Positions 9,948-20,628 are shown, counted from the stretch's first letter. The stretch: DNA of 64,000 nucleotides from Hyphomicrobiales bacterium (GCA_021775555.1 JAJFHP010000057.1:124001-188000), one strand, 5' to 3'. Notes: generated by a model not told the origin, from the letters alone. Made by a program: numbers and translations.

Positions 9948-10666
9948 TTGCCCGCAATTTCCTCGAGTGCTTCGAGGTTGGGAACCACGATTTCCCTGTT
10001 GTCGATGAGTTCGATAACGCCTGCTGTTTTCAGCCTTGTGATCTGACGGCTCACCGTCTCCAGCGTCAGCCCTAGAAAATCGGCCAGGTCAGCGCGGGTC
10101 AGTGTCAGGGAAAATTGCGCAAAGTTCATTTCTTCCGTGTGGCTGCATCCGATAGTTGGCGCGCGTTTGGCCATCATTAATAGAAGGCTCGCGACTTTTT
10201 CTTGGGCGGTCTTGCGCCCAAGAAGGAGCATCCATTCGCGGGCGCTGTCCAGCTCATTGAGAGTGTTCTCAAATAGCCGGTGTTGAAGGCCCGGATAGCG
10301 CTTCAGCATGACCTCGAACCCGTCCTTGGGGAAGGCGCAGAGTTCAACATTTGTGGCTGCTTCGGCGAAATAGGGGGTTTCTTCGGAATAGATGCGGCCG
10401 AGGAAATCCGGTGGAAATTGCAACCCCACGATCTGCTGGCGCCCATCGGCCAGTGTTTTTGTGAGCTTGATGACGCCTTCCATGATATTGGCAAAAACAA
10501 TATCTCTTTCCGCCGCAATCACCTGACCTGCGGGTATCAGCCGCTGCCGTGCGATCTTGTTGAAGTCTTTCAGTTCGGCTTCGGACAATACTGCGCATAT
10601 GGCCTTATGCCGAACGACGCACGTATCGCACTTCACCGGAACCTGCGCTGGTGTCCGATGTTCCAT
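9944..10666 (-). CDS. fnrL: Crp/Fnr-family regulator, FnrL/FNR type with N-terminal Fe-S cysteines
   Basis: CDTCVVRHKAIC (CX2CX7C) plus an internal cysteine (NVELCAFP); cNMP-binding-like core; HTH LTRADLADFLGLTLETVSRQITRLKTAGVIEL with FNR-type recognition helix (E-VSR). Confidence 0.9.
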   Translation of the reverse strand: MEHRTPAQVPVKCDTCVVRHKAICAVLSEAELKDFNKIARQRLIPAGQVIAAERDIVFANIMEGVIKLTKTLADGRQQIVGLQFPPDFLGRIYSEETPYFAEAATNVELCAFPKDGFEVMLKRYPGLQHRLFENTLNELDSAREWMLLLGRKTAQEKVASLLLMMAKRAPTIGCSHTEEMNFAQFSLTLTRADLADFLGLTLETVSRQITRLKTAGVIELIDNREIVVPNLEALEEIAGN

Positions 10667-10798
10667 TTAAACCCCGGTACTTTGACTTCCTTCTGGATTC
10701 ATTAGCATCAGGGTAGCCTGTCGCGCTAGAATTTGCACTGACAATAACTGAACAAATGCCGACATATTAACCCGGTGCCGGGTCACCTATAGATTGGG

Positions 10799-12142
10799 AT
10801 GGCGGGACATGATAAGAGCATCGCGCCAGCTTCAGAATTGGCGTTTCCGGACACGAATATGCCGCTTCCATCATTAGAACAAATCCGCATAGGCATTATA
10901 GGCCTTGGTTATGTCGGCCTGCCGCTTGGCGTCTATATGGCGCGGCACTTCCCGGTAGTGGGATTTGATATAGACAAGGGGCGGATTGAGGAACTCAACC
11001 GGAAAATTGATCGCACCCATGAGGTTAGCGATCAGGAATTCTCCGAGGCGCAGGATCTGACATTCTCAACCGATGAAGACACGCTTCGAGACTGCAACTT
11101 CCTGATCGTGACCGTGCCGACACCCATCGATGACAACCGTAAACCGGATTTGACCGCCCTGTTGGAAGCAAGCCGCCTGGTGGGAAGAACCTTGCAGGCG
11201 GGCGATACAGTCGTGTTTGAATCGACCGTCTATCCCGGTGCCACCGAAGAGGTGTGCATTCCTGAAATCGAGAATAACTCCGGGCTTGTCTTCAATCGTG
11301 ATTTTTACGCTGGTTATTCGCCTGAACGCATCAATCCCGGAGACGAGAAACACCGCCCGCCTGATATCATCAAGGTCACGTCCGGGTCCACGCCCGAGGT
11401 GGCGGATTTCGTGGATGAGGTTTACGCCAGGGTGATTACCGCCGGCACCCATAAGGCAAGCTCTATCCGCGTTGCCGAAGCGGCGAAAGTCATCGAAAAT
11501 ATCCAGCGGGATGTGAATATCGCGCTGGTGAACGAACTGGCGATGCTGTTCAAGGAGCTAAATCTGGATACATCCGAAGTGCTCGCAGCTGCTGGCACGA
11601 AATGGAATTTTCACTCCTACCGGCCAGGCTTGGTGGGCGGGCACTGTATCGGCGTTGATCCCTACTATTTAACCCACAAGGCAGAATCCATCGGCTTTCA
11701 TCCCGAAATGATACTCGCCGGGCGGAGGATCAATGACGCAATGTCCTCCTTCGTGGCCCAGGACATCATCAAAATGATGGTGAAGCGGAAGCTGCGCATT
11801 GATGAAGCGCGCATTCTGGTGATGGGCTTCACCTTCAAGGAGAATTGTCCGGATATCCGCAACACCAAAGTGGCGGATCTGGTGCAGGAACTGGACGAAT
11901 ATGCGAGAGAAACAATTCTCTATGATCCACAGGCCAATCCTGATGAGGTGAAACGGGCCTACGGACTTGTTATCACCAATGATCTGCCCGAAGGGCCGTT
12001 CGATGCGGTGGTGCTCGCGGTTCCGCATACCGAGATTGTGGAGCTGGGCACCCAGCGTATAGAAGGACTGCTTCGGGAGGGCGGGTTGCTCTACGATTTG
12101 AAGGCCATTCTTCCCGTTCAGGCGGGCGGAGTCAGGATTTAG
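10799..12142 (+). CDS. nucleotide sugar dehydrogenase, TviB/WbpO type (UDP-GlcNAc or UDP-GalNAc 6-dehydrogenase)
   Basis: IGIIGLGYVGLPLG, YSPERINPGD, GGHCIGVDPYYLTHKAE motifs. Confidence 0.93.
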   Translation: MAGHDKSIAPASELAFPDTNMPLPSLEQIRIGIIGLGYVGLPLGVYMARHFPVVGFDIDKGRIEELNRKIDRTHEVSDQEFSEAQDLTFSTDEDTLRDCNFLIVTVPTPIDDNRKPDLTALLEASRLVGRTLQAGDTVVFESTVYPGATEEVCIPEIENNSGLVFNRDFYAGYSPERINPGDEKHRPPDIIKVTSGSTPEVADFVDEVYARVITAGTHKASSIRVAEAAKVIENIQRDVNIALVNELAMLFKELNLDTSEVLAAAGTKWNFHSYRPGLVGGHCIGVDPYYLTHKAESIGFHPEMILAGRRINDAMSSFVAQDIIKMMVKRKLRIDEARILVMGFTFKENCPDIRNTKVADLVQELDEYARETILYDPQANPDEVKRAYGLVITNDLPEGPFDAVVLAVPHTEIVELGTQRIEGLLREGGLLYDLKAILPVQAGGVRI

Positions 12143-12145
12143 TTC

Positions 12146-13153
12146 ATGAAAATTCTCGTGACAGGTGCAGCCGGGTTTATCGGCTTTCACACCGCCAGGG
12201 CACTGCTTGACAGGGGCGACCAGGTGGTCGGTCTCGATAATCTCAATGACTATTATGATGTCACCTTGAAAGAGGCGCGCCTGGCGCAGCTAGAAGGGCG
12301 TAACGGCTTCAATTTCGCGAAGAACGATCTCGCGGACCGGACCGCCATGGAGGATCTGTTCGCGCGCGAAAAATTTGATCGCGTCATCCATCTCGCAGCG
12401 CAGGCCGGCGTCAGATACTCGATTGAGAACCCGCATGCCTATGTGTCTTCCAACCTTACCGGCTTCATGAATATCCTTGAGGGTTGCCGGCACAATGGTG
12501 TTGAGCATCTGGTTTATGCGTCATCCAGTTCAGTCTATGGCGCTAACACCGCCAAGCCCTTCAGCATTCATCAGAATGTTGATCATCCACTGAGCTTGTA
12601 TGCTGCGACCAAGAAATCGAACGAGCTGATGGCGCACACCTATGCGCATCTCTACGAGCTCCCCGTGACGGGCTTACGCTTCTTTACCGTTTACGGGCCG
12701 TGGGGCAGGCCTGACATGGCGCTGTTCCTGTTCACGAGGAAAATTCTCGCGGGCGAGCCGATAGACGTCTTCAACAATGGCGAACATGCCCGCGATTTTA
12801 CTTATATTGACGATATCGTTGAGGGGCTCGTGCGCTCTGTAGACCGTGTTGCGGTGACAAATGAGGACTGGAATGGTGCCAGCCCAGATCCTGGCACGTC
12901 ATTGGGACCTTATCGACTGTACAATATCGGCAACAATGATCCCGTTCAGCTCATGGACTATATTGCCTGCATTGAGAAGGCGCTGGGCATGAAGGCTGAG
13001 AAAAAATTTCTTCCCCTGCAGCCCGGCGATGTTCCGGAAACCTATGCAGATATTGACGATCTGAGGCGAGATATCGGGTATCAGCCTGCGACAAAATTGG
13101 AGGATGGTATCGCGAAGTTTGTTGAGTGGTACCGGGAGTATTACGGGGCTTAG
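12146..13153 (+). CDS. NAD-dependent epimerase, UDP-glucuronate 4-epimerase-like
   Basis: [64 protein letters not shown]. Confidence 0.92.
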   Translation: MKILVTGAAGFIGFHTARALLDRGDQVVGLDNLNDYYDVTLKEARLAQLEGRNGFNFAKNDLADRTAMEDLFAREKFDRVIHLAAQAGVRYSIENPHAYVSSNLTGFMNILEGCRHNGVEHLVYASSSSVYGANTAKPFSIHQNVDHPLSLYAATKKSNELMAHTYAHLYELPVTGLRFFTVYGPWGRPDMALFLFTRKILAGEPIDVFNNGEHARDFTYIDDIVEGLVRSVDRVAVTNEDWNGASPDPGTSLGPYRLYNIGNNDPVQLMDYIACIEKALGMKAEKKFLPLQPGDVPETYADIDDLRRDIGYQPATKLEDGIAKFVEWYREYYGA

Positions 13154-13168
13154 AGCTCCTCGCGGGAC

Positions 13169-14371
13169 TCAATAGAGTAAGTGGGGTGCCCTGATGCCGG
13201 CCCAGTCCCGCTCGTCCGTTTTCAGGCGTTTGTCGAAATCACCAGGCTCTGATGCCGGATCGTCCACCCAGTCCCGCAAGAATGTGCCCCCGCTCAACAG
13301 ATCGATCGCCAGCCTGTCTGTCTCATATTCGTAAGCGAAGTCCCGCAAGATTTCATAGTCGGGATATTCCATGCGGACCGTCTTCAGCAGAAGGGCGACA
13401 AGCCGGTAGGGCCGGAAATGTTCGTGGCTGTACGCCTCGTTGTCGGTGTGAATTTGCAGGCCCGAACACAGTTGGCCCTGATGCTTGTGAAAGGTTGGCT
13501 CAAAATGACATGGCCTGACTATGCAACCTGCCAACCACTCACTTTGCAGGGAATTCATACGTCCGAGCACCGCATCGAAATCGATATCCGGTGCCCCAAT
13601 GACTTCAAGCGACGTTGTTGTGCCCCGCCCTTCCGACAGGGTGGTCCCCTCAATGAGAACCGTACCGGGAAAGCATCGGGCCATGTTGAGACTGGACGCA
13701 TTGGGGCTGGGGTTCACCCACGATAACTCATGGAGGGGCCATCCAAATCCCGGCGCCGCGTCGGGATCGTAGTCAAGCATCGGGACGAGATTCATATCCA
13801 GATCCAGTTTCTTCAACGCGACGTACCAGCTGGCAAGTTCTGCGAATGTGAGCCCATGTCTCATGATCAGCGGCCCGGCGCCGACGAAACTTTCCCACCC
13901 CTCTTCCAGGATGGTCCCCTCGATCGGCCGCCCTGCCGGGTTTGGGCGATCAAGTATCCAGATGGGTTTCTTGTATTTGCTACAGGCCTCCAGGAAATAG
14001 AACAGCGTCGTCACATAGGTGTAGATTCTTGTTCCGATATCCTGGATGTCCACCAGGAGGACATCGAATGTCTGCATCATCTCGTCGCTCGGGCGCCGAA
14101 CCTCGCCATATAGGCTGAACACCGGAATACCAAGCCGGGGATCGGCATAGTCGCCGGACTCGATCATATTGTCCTGCTTGTCGCCGCGCATGCCATGCTG
14201 GGGGCCAAAGGCTGACGAGAGGGAAATATCCGGACACCCGGCGAGCGCATCCAGCGTGTGAATTGAGCTTCTTGTGACAGAGGGCGGGTGTCCCAGCAAA
14301 GCAACACGGCGCCCTTCGAGCGGTTTTCGCAGGTCCCGATTTTCGAGAAGATTTTCTATTCCCAGTTTCAT
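13169..14371 (-). CDS. DUF1343 / NamZ-type exo-beta-N-acetylmuramidase family protein
   Basis: FGPQHGMRGDKQDNM, SLYGEVRRPSDEMMQTFDVLLVDIQDIGTRIYTYVTTL, LDRPNPAGR. Confidence 0.88.
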   Translation of the reverse strand: MKLGIENLLENRDLRKPLEGRRVALLGHPPSVTRSSIHTLDALAGCPDISLSSAFGPQHGMRGDKQDNMIESGDYADPRLGIPVFSLYGEVRRPSDEMMQTFDVLLVDIQDIGTRIYTYVTTLFYFLEACSKYKKPIWILDRPNPAGRPIEGTILEEGWESFVGAGPLIMRHGLTFAELASWYVALKKLDLDMNLVPMLDYDPDAAPGFGWPLHELSWVNPSPNASSLNMARCFPGTVLIEGTTLSEGRGTTTSLEVIGAPDIDFDAVLGRMNSLQSEWLAGCIVRPCHFEPTFHKHQGQLCSGLQIHTDNEAYSHEHFRPYRLVALLLKTVRMEYPDYEILRDFAYEYETDRLAIDLLSGGTFLRDWVDDPASEPGDFDKRLKTDERDWAGIRAPHLLY

Positions 14372-14711
14372 AGCGCCTTCATCAATCGAACGGGTGGAAC
14401 GGGTTCGAAAAAAACCACATATAAAATTTGAATTTCCTTGTTATCTCAACCTTTGATGGGGTGTTCGTCCCTGAAGAGTGTATTCTTGTGATGCAGGGAA
14501 AATACAGGGAATAGATTTTCTTGAATTTGTGGTGGGCAGTTGTCGATCTGCACGAAAATCGAAGGATTTAGGCGATATTTTAGTCTATCAATTTCCTCTG
14601 GTCCACGCGGTCACGAACTGTGTAGAGAGGCTCGACATCACAGCTTTTGGCGTGTTTGTGCTTAATTAAATAACCTATGCCCTTGTTCACTTCATCCCAG
14701 ATTTGGCTCTC

Positions 14712-15485
14712 TCACTTCAAATCACTTTTAACAAAGCTTCTCAACTGGTCCTGATTTTTTGTGCAAACCGGATGATGTTCAATCATATATTCTGTGAGCT
14801 GGTCTCGCCGCATGTTGATGAGGGCTGACATATTTTCGATAAAATCAGAATGCGGATCATCCCACCATATGTAGGGATGTGTAAGTAGTTGTATCCTTGG
14901 ATATTTGCCGCTTTCGAAAAGCTTGCACACGCATCCCTCATACCATCCTTGGCTATCGGACAGGTACTTGTACGCAGAAAAATATCTGGGTTCGTACGTG
15001 TGATGGATGCCGGCCACTTCCTTATCGATCACTTTGTTCGCATACGTGCCCGGATTATGAAATGAGACGATATCGGGTATATCAAGACCAGTCAGGTGAG
15101 ACAGTAATTCCCGCTCCTTCGTGCACAAATTGGGCAGTTCTTCCCATTGCGAGGCCCCTCGCCATGTTACGTCAAAGTGCAGGGCAATTTGGTGACCCAT
15201 GTCACTCAGTTCACGTATGGCCTGATAACTTGCTCGTTCACGTATATTGTATGTCCAGGCGACGATCTGAAAAAAATAAGTGCTCCGAATTCCGAGATCA
15301 GCCTCAATCTTCCCAAATTCCGTTGCTTTTTCTGGAGTATAATCGATGTCATGCCGCAGCAGGCAGCATTGCTCAGCAGTTGATAGTAATTCGTCGAACA
15401 GCAGAAACTCATACCCGGACTCTTTTGCGGTTTGGAGAATTTCTCTATAGTGATCCAGACTGAATGAGCATGTTTTGTCAGGCAT
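14712..15485 (-). CDS. polysaccharide-deacetylase-like protein
   Basis: CCLLRHDIDYTPEKA, GHQIALHFD, VSFHNPG, QLLTHPYIWW; clear relative of the ORF at 55972-56715. Confidence 0.75.
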   Translation of the reverse strand: MPDKTCSFSLDHYREILQTAKESGYEFLLFDELLSTAEQCCLLRHDIDYTPEKATEFGKIEADLGIRSTYFFQIVAWTYNIRERASYQAIRELSDMGHQIALHFDVTWRGASQWEELPNLCTKERELLSHLTGLDIPDIVSFHNPGTYANKVIDKEVAGIHHTYEPRYFSAYKYLSDSQGWYEGCVCKLFESGKYPRIQLLTHPYIWWDDPHSDFIENMSALINMRRDQLTEYMIEHHPVCTKNQDQLRSFVKSDLK

Positions 15486-15641
15486 TGGAGACTCTCATTA
15501 GAATGTTCTTATGGATTAGTATTGCGAAGAAAACAGGGTTCATAATTTCAGTAGAATATCACAGGCTCGATACTAACACCAAAGCCACTCAACAGATCAG
15601 TAACGCCAATAAGTACATACCCCGGAGTCGCATACTCTCCG

Positions 15642-16430
15642 TTAATCCCGTACGTCCTGATGATAAGATTCCAACCAAGACGCTGTGGCTTGTAACAAAT
15701 CACCACATCGGCATGCAATCACACCGGGCTTTTCAAACGGGCCGTCGAACGGGAAAAAACTTCCATGCAGGTCTGAAATCTCACCGCCCGCTTCGGTGAG
15801 AATGAGGTGTCCGGGAGCAATATCCCAGTCTCGAACAACAACGTCTTTAAAAAACAGATCTGCCTGCCCATCGGCTATCCGACATATCTTCAGGCCGATG
15901 CTACCACTCTCAAGATAGTCGGTGCAGTTAAGGGCCTTAATCGCATCAGCCGCGCTTCCTTTTGGTTCGGGGTAGTTATCGATGAGAACTGTTCGCTTGG
16001 ACTCATTTCCGACATCCAGTCTGCGACCGTTTAAGGTTGATCCGCGGCCCTCCGCCGCCAAATAGGTCAATTGAAGCGCCGGCGCGTACACGGCTGCCAA
16101 GGTGGGGCTGAAATCTTCTATGAGCGCTACCTGAGTGACAAACCCGTCATACCCGCCAGAAAAGCTGGCGGTTCCGTCGATTGGATCAATCAGCCAATAC
16201 CGTCTTGGGCGGTCTGCAGCATGGGATTTTAGGTCTTCCTCGCTGATAACGGGGATATCCTCTCCCAGGCTGTGAAGACCGGTGCTCAGCTCACGGTGGG
16301 CCAAACGGTCAGCTTCGGTCTTTAACTGTGTGCCTTCCCAGGTGCCGCCGGAGGCCGCGGAATACCGAAGCTCCATGATCGTCGTGCCGACCGATTTGAG
16401 GAGTTGGCCTAAATCCTCAAGCACGGTCAA
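15642..16430 (-). CDS. inositol monophosphatase / CysQ family phosphatase
   Basis: WLIDPIDGTASFSGG and VVVRDWDIAPGHLILTEAGGEISD metal-binding motifs. Confidence 0.9.
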   Translation of the reverse strand: MTVLEDLGQLLKSVGTTIMELRYSAASGGTWEGTQLKTEADRLAHRELSTGLHSLGEDIPVISEEDLKSHAADRPRRYWLIDPIDGTASFSGGYDGFVTQVALIEDFSPTLAAVYAPALQLTYLAAEGRGSTLNGRRLDVGNESKRTVLIDNYPEPKGSAADAIKALNCTDYLESGSIGLKICRIADGQADLFFKDVVVRDWDIAPGHLILTEAGGEISDLHGSFFPFDGPFEKPGVIACRCGDLLQATASWLESYHQDVRD

Positions 16431-17337
16431 ATTCCTTCATCAGAGTTGTTTCAATGTTGCGGGTCGGCAAAAAGTGATCCCCCGTTATGGATCTAGGCAA
16501 GGCAGAGAGCCACTCACGACGAGGTGTGGGCTGGAGACCAACAGCTTGAAAAATATTATGATCTGTTATGGGAATTTCGGATTCTCTCCAAAGGGGTTCG
16601 TCTTCAAGATATTGAGGTAATCTCTGCAGGAGAACTTGTTCAGAGATTTCCACGAATTGGTTCGTGAGTTCCCCCGCCATTTCCTCCATAATGGTCTTCA
16701 CAGAGGCCCCCGCGTCGGGAAGGGCCTCCCAAAGGAGATGGCCTTCAGCGAGGCCGGAATCCAGCCATCGGACAAGGACATTCGCCACGTCTTCTTTCCA
16801 GGCGATCTGAGCTAAATTGTGACCTCCGTTTATCAGGATCAATCCTTGGCTGTCGGCCATCCGATCAAGATAAAATCTACAACGCCCTGTATGGTCGGCC
16901 TTACCAAGGGTAAGGGGAAGTCGCACAATGGTGGCGGATTTTCCGCTGTCCCGGAGCTTGGAGATTTCCTTTTCCGCAGCGGCCTTGCCGTTCAGATATT
17001 CCCGCGTGGCGGGTAAAATCGAAGTGCTTTTCCCGGTGGAAATATCCAGTCGAGGCAACCATGTGGAGGACACCATGCTATACTGGCCCGGATCAAGATT
17101 ATCAAAAACGGGCCGGACCTGATCGGCGTCATAACAAATAAAATCCAGACAAGCGTCAAACACTGAGCCGCGGAGCCGCGCCAGGCCGGTATCTCTCTCG
17201 CCGGTTACATATCTGATTCTGTCGTTATCTTTACCCGGACGGCGAGAGATGACGGTTACCTTGTGTCCCCCTTCTGCGAGGTGCCGAACCACTGCTTTTC
17301 CGGTAAATCGGGTTCCTCCTAAAACCAGAACCTTCAT
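16417..17337 (-). CDS. NAD-dependent epimerase/dehydratase (extended SDR)
   Basis: MKVLVLGGTRFTGKAVVRHLAEGGHKVTVISRRPG; start at 17337 overlaps upstream stop (ATGA). Confidence 0.85.
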   Translation of the reverse strand: MKVLVLGGTRFTGKAVVRHLAEGGHKVTVISRRPGKDNDRIRYVTGERDTGLARLRGSVFDACLDFICYDADQVRPVFDNLDPGQYSMVSSTWLPRLDISTGKSTSILPATREYLNGKAAAEKEISKLRDSGKSATIVRLPLTLGKADHTGRCRFYLDRMADSQGLILINGGHNLAQIAWKEDVANVLVRWLDSGLAEGHLLWEALPDAGASVKTIMEEMAGELTNQFVEISEQVLLQRLPQYLEDEPLWRESEIPITDHNIFQAVGLQPTPRREWLSALPRSITGDHFLPTRNIETTLMKEFDRA

Positions 17338-18422
17338 CACTCGTTCTCTTCGATGTCCTCCCAAACCAGGGGTGTTCCCGCCCGAACGTCTTGGGCGAGG
17401 CTTTTCCCCATAATTCGGCTGAGGTCTTTTGGTTGAATGCCGGTTCCAGGCCGTGCGGCGTATATGTTGGCATCTGTGATGATATCGCCGGCCGAGAGAT
17501 CCCTGACCGCGATCAAACTCTTCAGATATTTGGCCCGGTTGTCTAGTTCCCGAGCGGAAGGCTCGCGAAATTCTTGCGGTCCAATCGATGAGGATGCCGT
17601 TTGAAGGTTATCCACATACTGCTGTAGCATAGGAAACTCCAGAGCAAAGGCATGGTCCGGCCCTTGGTGCCGCTTGTCCAATGTGACGTGTTTTTCAAAA
17701 AAACCAGCCCCAAGGCCAAGCGCGACGAGGGCGGTCATCGTGTCGCTGGAGTGGTCGGAAAAACCAACCGGAACACCGTACCGGTCCTGATAAAAGGGAA
17801 TCTTCCCGAGCATGAGTTCTTCTGGACGTGGTGGGTAAATAGCCGTGCAGTGAAACATCCCGACGCCGGGGGGATGTTCACGCAGCACCGACATGGCAGC
17901 GTCCACATCCGCCAACTGAGCCATGCCAAATGAAATGAGAATGGGAGCCGGGACCGTATCAACGAGAGCTTCAAGAAGCGGCAAGTTGGTGTGATCCATG
18001 GATGCTATCTTGATAATGTCCGGTTCGGTCTCCAAGCTCCAGGAAAGTCCTTCTGGTCCATGTATGGTGGCGGCGAAATCCAGACCGAGCTCATGACAGT
18101 CCTCTTTCAGTTCAGGAAACCATTCCTTGGGCGTCATCAGATGCCGGGCAAACATCTCCTGGGCAGCGATATCGCCATACCATTTGTCGAGTCCGTAGTC
18201 AGAGGCGCTAACTTTTGCGCTCACGATTTCACTCGGTTCGTAGATTTGGAACTTCGCGCATTGGGTGCCAGCGGCCGCCACCTTGCGGATCATTTCTTTG
18301 GCCGTTTCTTTGTCACGATTATGATTCGTCCCAATTTCCGCTATGACGTAGGGGGTTTGTCCAAGCCCGACCTTTCGACCGGTTCGCCGAATTCGAACAG
18401 GCATGAGTTCATTGGGGGTCAT
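17337..18422 (-). CDS. NeuB-family sialic-acid-like synthase with C-terminal SAF domain (divergent)
   Basis: YVIAEIGTNHNRDKETAKEMIRKVAAAGTQCAKFQIY, GFSDHSSDTMTALVALGLGAGFFEKHVTLDK, SAF-like tail ARDIITDANIYAARPGTGIQPKDLSRIMGK. Confidence 0.88.
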   Translation of the reverse strand: MTPNELMPVRIRRTGRKVGLGQTPYVIAEIGTNHNRDKETAKEMIRKVAAAGTQCAKFQIYEPSEIVSAKVSASDYGLDKWYGDIAAQEMFARHLMTPKEWFPELKEDCHELGLDFAATIHGPEGLSWSLETEPDIIKIASMDHTNLPLLEALVDTVPAPILISFGMAQLADVDAAMSVLREHPPGVGMFHCTAIYPPRPEELMLGKIPFYQDRYGVPVGFSDHSSDTMTALVALGLGAGFFEKHVTLDKRHQGPDHAFALEFPMLQQYVDNLQTASSSIGPQEFREPSARELDNRAKYLKSLIAVRDLSAGDIITDANIYAARPGTGIQPKDLSRIMGKSLAQDVRAGTPLVWEDIEENE

Positions 18423-19608
18423 GGGAGTCCTGCGAGCAAAGTGTTGCCAGCTCATGGAACTGAACTGACTCTGGTACTCCCAACTCGAAAATCAGGTTCT
18501 GGCGAATGGCAGCAGAATAATGTTCCCGGCAAATGACAACATGATCTGGCAAATTCGCGACCAAATCTGCAGGAGAGCGAATTGGTGACAATCCCTGGAG
18601 CCATATCTTGCCCTGCTTTTCTGGATCACCGTCATAGAATTGGATTTTATCACTAAATCCGCACAATTCGGCAAAAGCGTATCCGCCTGCGTAAAAGCCG
18701 ATCGTTTCACCACAATCCAACATTCCCTGGATTTCGCGCTTTCCGTTCTCTAGCCGGGCATTCAATCCATTGGCAAAATTTTGTAATGCAAGCTCTTCTT
18801 TTTCCAGGGCTTGTTCATTGTTACCTGGCTGACTGAGTTGTGCGGCAACGTCTCGGTAGCCCCATACATGAAGCTCGTTGCCGGCTTTGGTCGGCACAGC
18901 CTGTGAGTCTGAAAACCCATTAGCGTCGAAAAGGCGCCGCGCTGACTCAGGAGTAAAATAAGAGACATGCTCATGGCAAAGGTCATCGACGGCGAATTGG
19001 GAGTAGGTGGATTCCAAGTTGGGAACGCTGTGAAAGAACAGCCCACCATCTACGAGAGTATTGCGGCAAGTTTCGAGGAATTCTTCCAATTCGACAATAT
19101 GTTCGAGTGTTCCGTATGAAAGGATACAATCAAACGGTTCTGAGAACAGATCCGGCCTTAAAGGCTTAGAAACAACCTCGATCCCGTACTTTGCCACCGC
19201 CTCTTCACCCTGCGGTCCGATCTCAAGGCCAGTTATCAGAGCTCCTCGTTTTTTCAGCTCATTCAATAATTTTCCCTGACCGCAACCGATCTCAAGAAAC
19301 CTTTTTCCGGTCATATTGTGATGAAAGGCGGTCTCCAGACCGGTGATAAACTCCATCATCCGGTCACTTGCGAGAGCCCCTTGCCCGAGCGGGGTTGAAA
19401 GCATGCTGCCAAGCTCATAAGCCAACTCAAGGGCGGCATTGATATTTTCGGTTATGGTCGCCCGGACCGTCGCAGTCGCTGGATCAACATACAGTGAAAA
19501 CGGGAGATGGCTCGGGAGCTTTGCCCCGTCCTTAGGATCGCGGACACCCACGAAGAACGGAAATTCTTGGAACGCCAGCGCAGGGGAATGTTTCAGCTGT
19601 ACTGTCAA
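18409..19608 (-). CDS. class I SAM-dependent methyltransferase with C-terminal C-methyltransferase-like domain
   Basis: RFLEIGCGQGKLLNELKKRGALITGLEIG; C-terminal GETIGFYAGGYAFAELCGFSDKIQFYDGDPEKQGK. Confidence 0.82.
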   Translation of the reverse strand: MTVQLKHSPALAFQEFPFFVGVRDPKDGAKLPSHLPFSLYVDPATATVRATITENINAALELAYELGSMLSTPLGQGALASDRMMEFITGLETAFHHNMTGKRFLEIGCGQGKLLNELKKRGALITGLEIGPQGEEAVAKYGIEVVSKPLRPDLFSEPFDCILSYGTLEHIVELEEFLETCRNTLVDGGLFFHSVPNLESTYSQFAVDDLCHEHVSYFTPESARRLFDANGFSDSQAVPTKAGNELHVWGYRDVAAQLSQPGNNEQALEKEELALQNFANGLNARLENGKREIQGMLDCGETIGFYAGGYAFAELCGFSDKIQFYDGDPEKQGKIWLQGLSPIRSPADLVANLPDHVVICREHYSAAIRQNLIFELGVPESVQFHELATLCSQDSHDPQ

Positions 19609-19614
19609 ATCCAG

Positions 19615-20628
19615 TTACCCATCAAATTCGTTCTGGTAATGCCGTCTTATACTGACCCCGGTTCGTATTGGTAACAATCCGGGGCCCGAAGTCTCGGAAA
19701 TAAATAAATCAACAGGGTCCACACCTGCCATAATGCCAAGGCAGAATGTCGTCGAAACTCGTGGGTTTATTTCAAAAGCAGCAATTCGCCCGGAGTTTGT
19801 TTTCATCAATTGTACGTTGTAACAGGCACTGCCTGACAGACCTTCATGAATGCGCTGGCAATATTCTACAATCGCACTGTCATCCACCACTTCGCCAGAA
19901 ATCGTTATTCCACGCTTCATTCCCACTTTCACGGGAACAGTGGCACGAAGCCGATCTTGTGAATCTGCGGCAACCAGAACCGTATATTCATCTCCCTTCA
20001 AGAGTTCCTGGACAATATAGTCCTCACTGCTAATTGAACAGAGATCGGAAAAGCATGCAGCTTCTTTTTGACTGGTTATAATTCTGAGGCCCTTTGATCC
20101 CCGGCCGTGCTTTGGTTTGGCGATGCAAGGGAACTCAAAAGCAGCTATGCTGTCGAGGTTCAATGGCGCCGTCATTGGCACATCAATACCAGCTTTTTCC
20201 AGGACGCGAGCAGCCTCAAGCTTGTCTAATGTCGATGAGACGAACTCAGCGCGCGGGACAAGGATACGAACTTTCTCCATGAGAGCTTGGACAGTACGCA
20301 TTTTTGGCAATTCCTCATCGACACCTGGAACTAACACATCAACGCCGGATTCTCGGCACAGGGCGGCAAGGGATTCAGAGAAAGCTGTATGGTTTGCCAA
20401 AGGAATTGAGAATTGTCGGTCCTGCGGGATTGCCGGTGCTATCCCGTCTATATCCGCGTCGGCAAAGTAGAGGTTATACTTATCTTTCCAAAGCCGATAG
20501 ATAGCCTCGTTTCCGGCTCCACCACCGCCTGTGAACAAAATTCCTGTCAATGTCCAGGTACCTACTGAAGGTTGGAGCGAAGTTTCATCGTTGATTTCTC
20601 TAGAGCTAACTGACGGGCTGAGTGCCAA
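19615..20628 (-). CDS. ATP-grasp domain protein (carbamoyl-phosphate-synthase/PylC-like)
   Basis: DVLVPGVDEELPKMR, FPCIAKPKHGRGSKGLRIITS, EDYIVQELLKGDEYTVLVAAD, AFEINPRVSTT. Confidence 0.87.
   Translation of the reverse strand: MALSPSVSSREINDETSLQPSVGTWTLTGILFTGGGGAGNEAIYRLWKDKYNLYFADADIDGIAPAIPQDRQFSIPLANHTAFSESLAALCRESGVDVLVPGVDEELPKMRTVQALMEKVRILVPRAEFVSSTLDKLEAARVLEKAGIDVPMTAPLNLDSIAAFEFPCIAKPKHGRGSKGLRIITSQKEAACFSDLCSISSEDYIVQELLKGDEYTVLVAADSQDRLRATVPVKVGMKRGITISGEVVDDSAIVEYCQRIHEGLSGSACYNVQLMKTNSGRIAAFEINPRVSTTFCLGIMAGVDPVDLFISETSGPGLLPIRTGVSIRRHYQNEFDG

Noticed and set aside
10770-10783. Inverted repeat ACCCGG-TG-CCGGGT upstream of the UDP-sugar dehydrogenase
   Set aside because: Short arms, GC-rich, not repeated; insufficient to call an operator or terminator.
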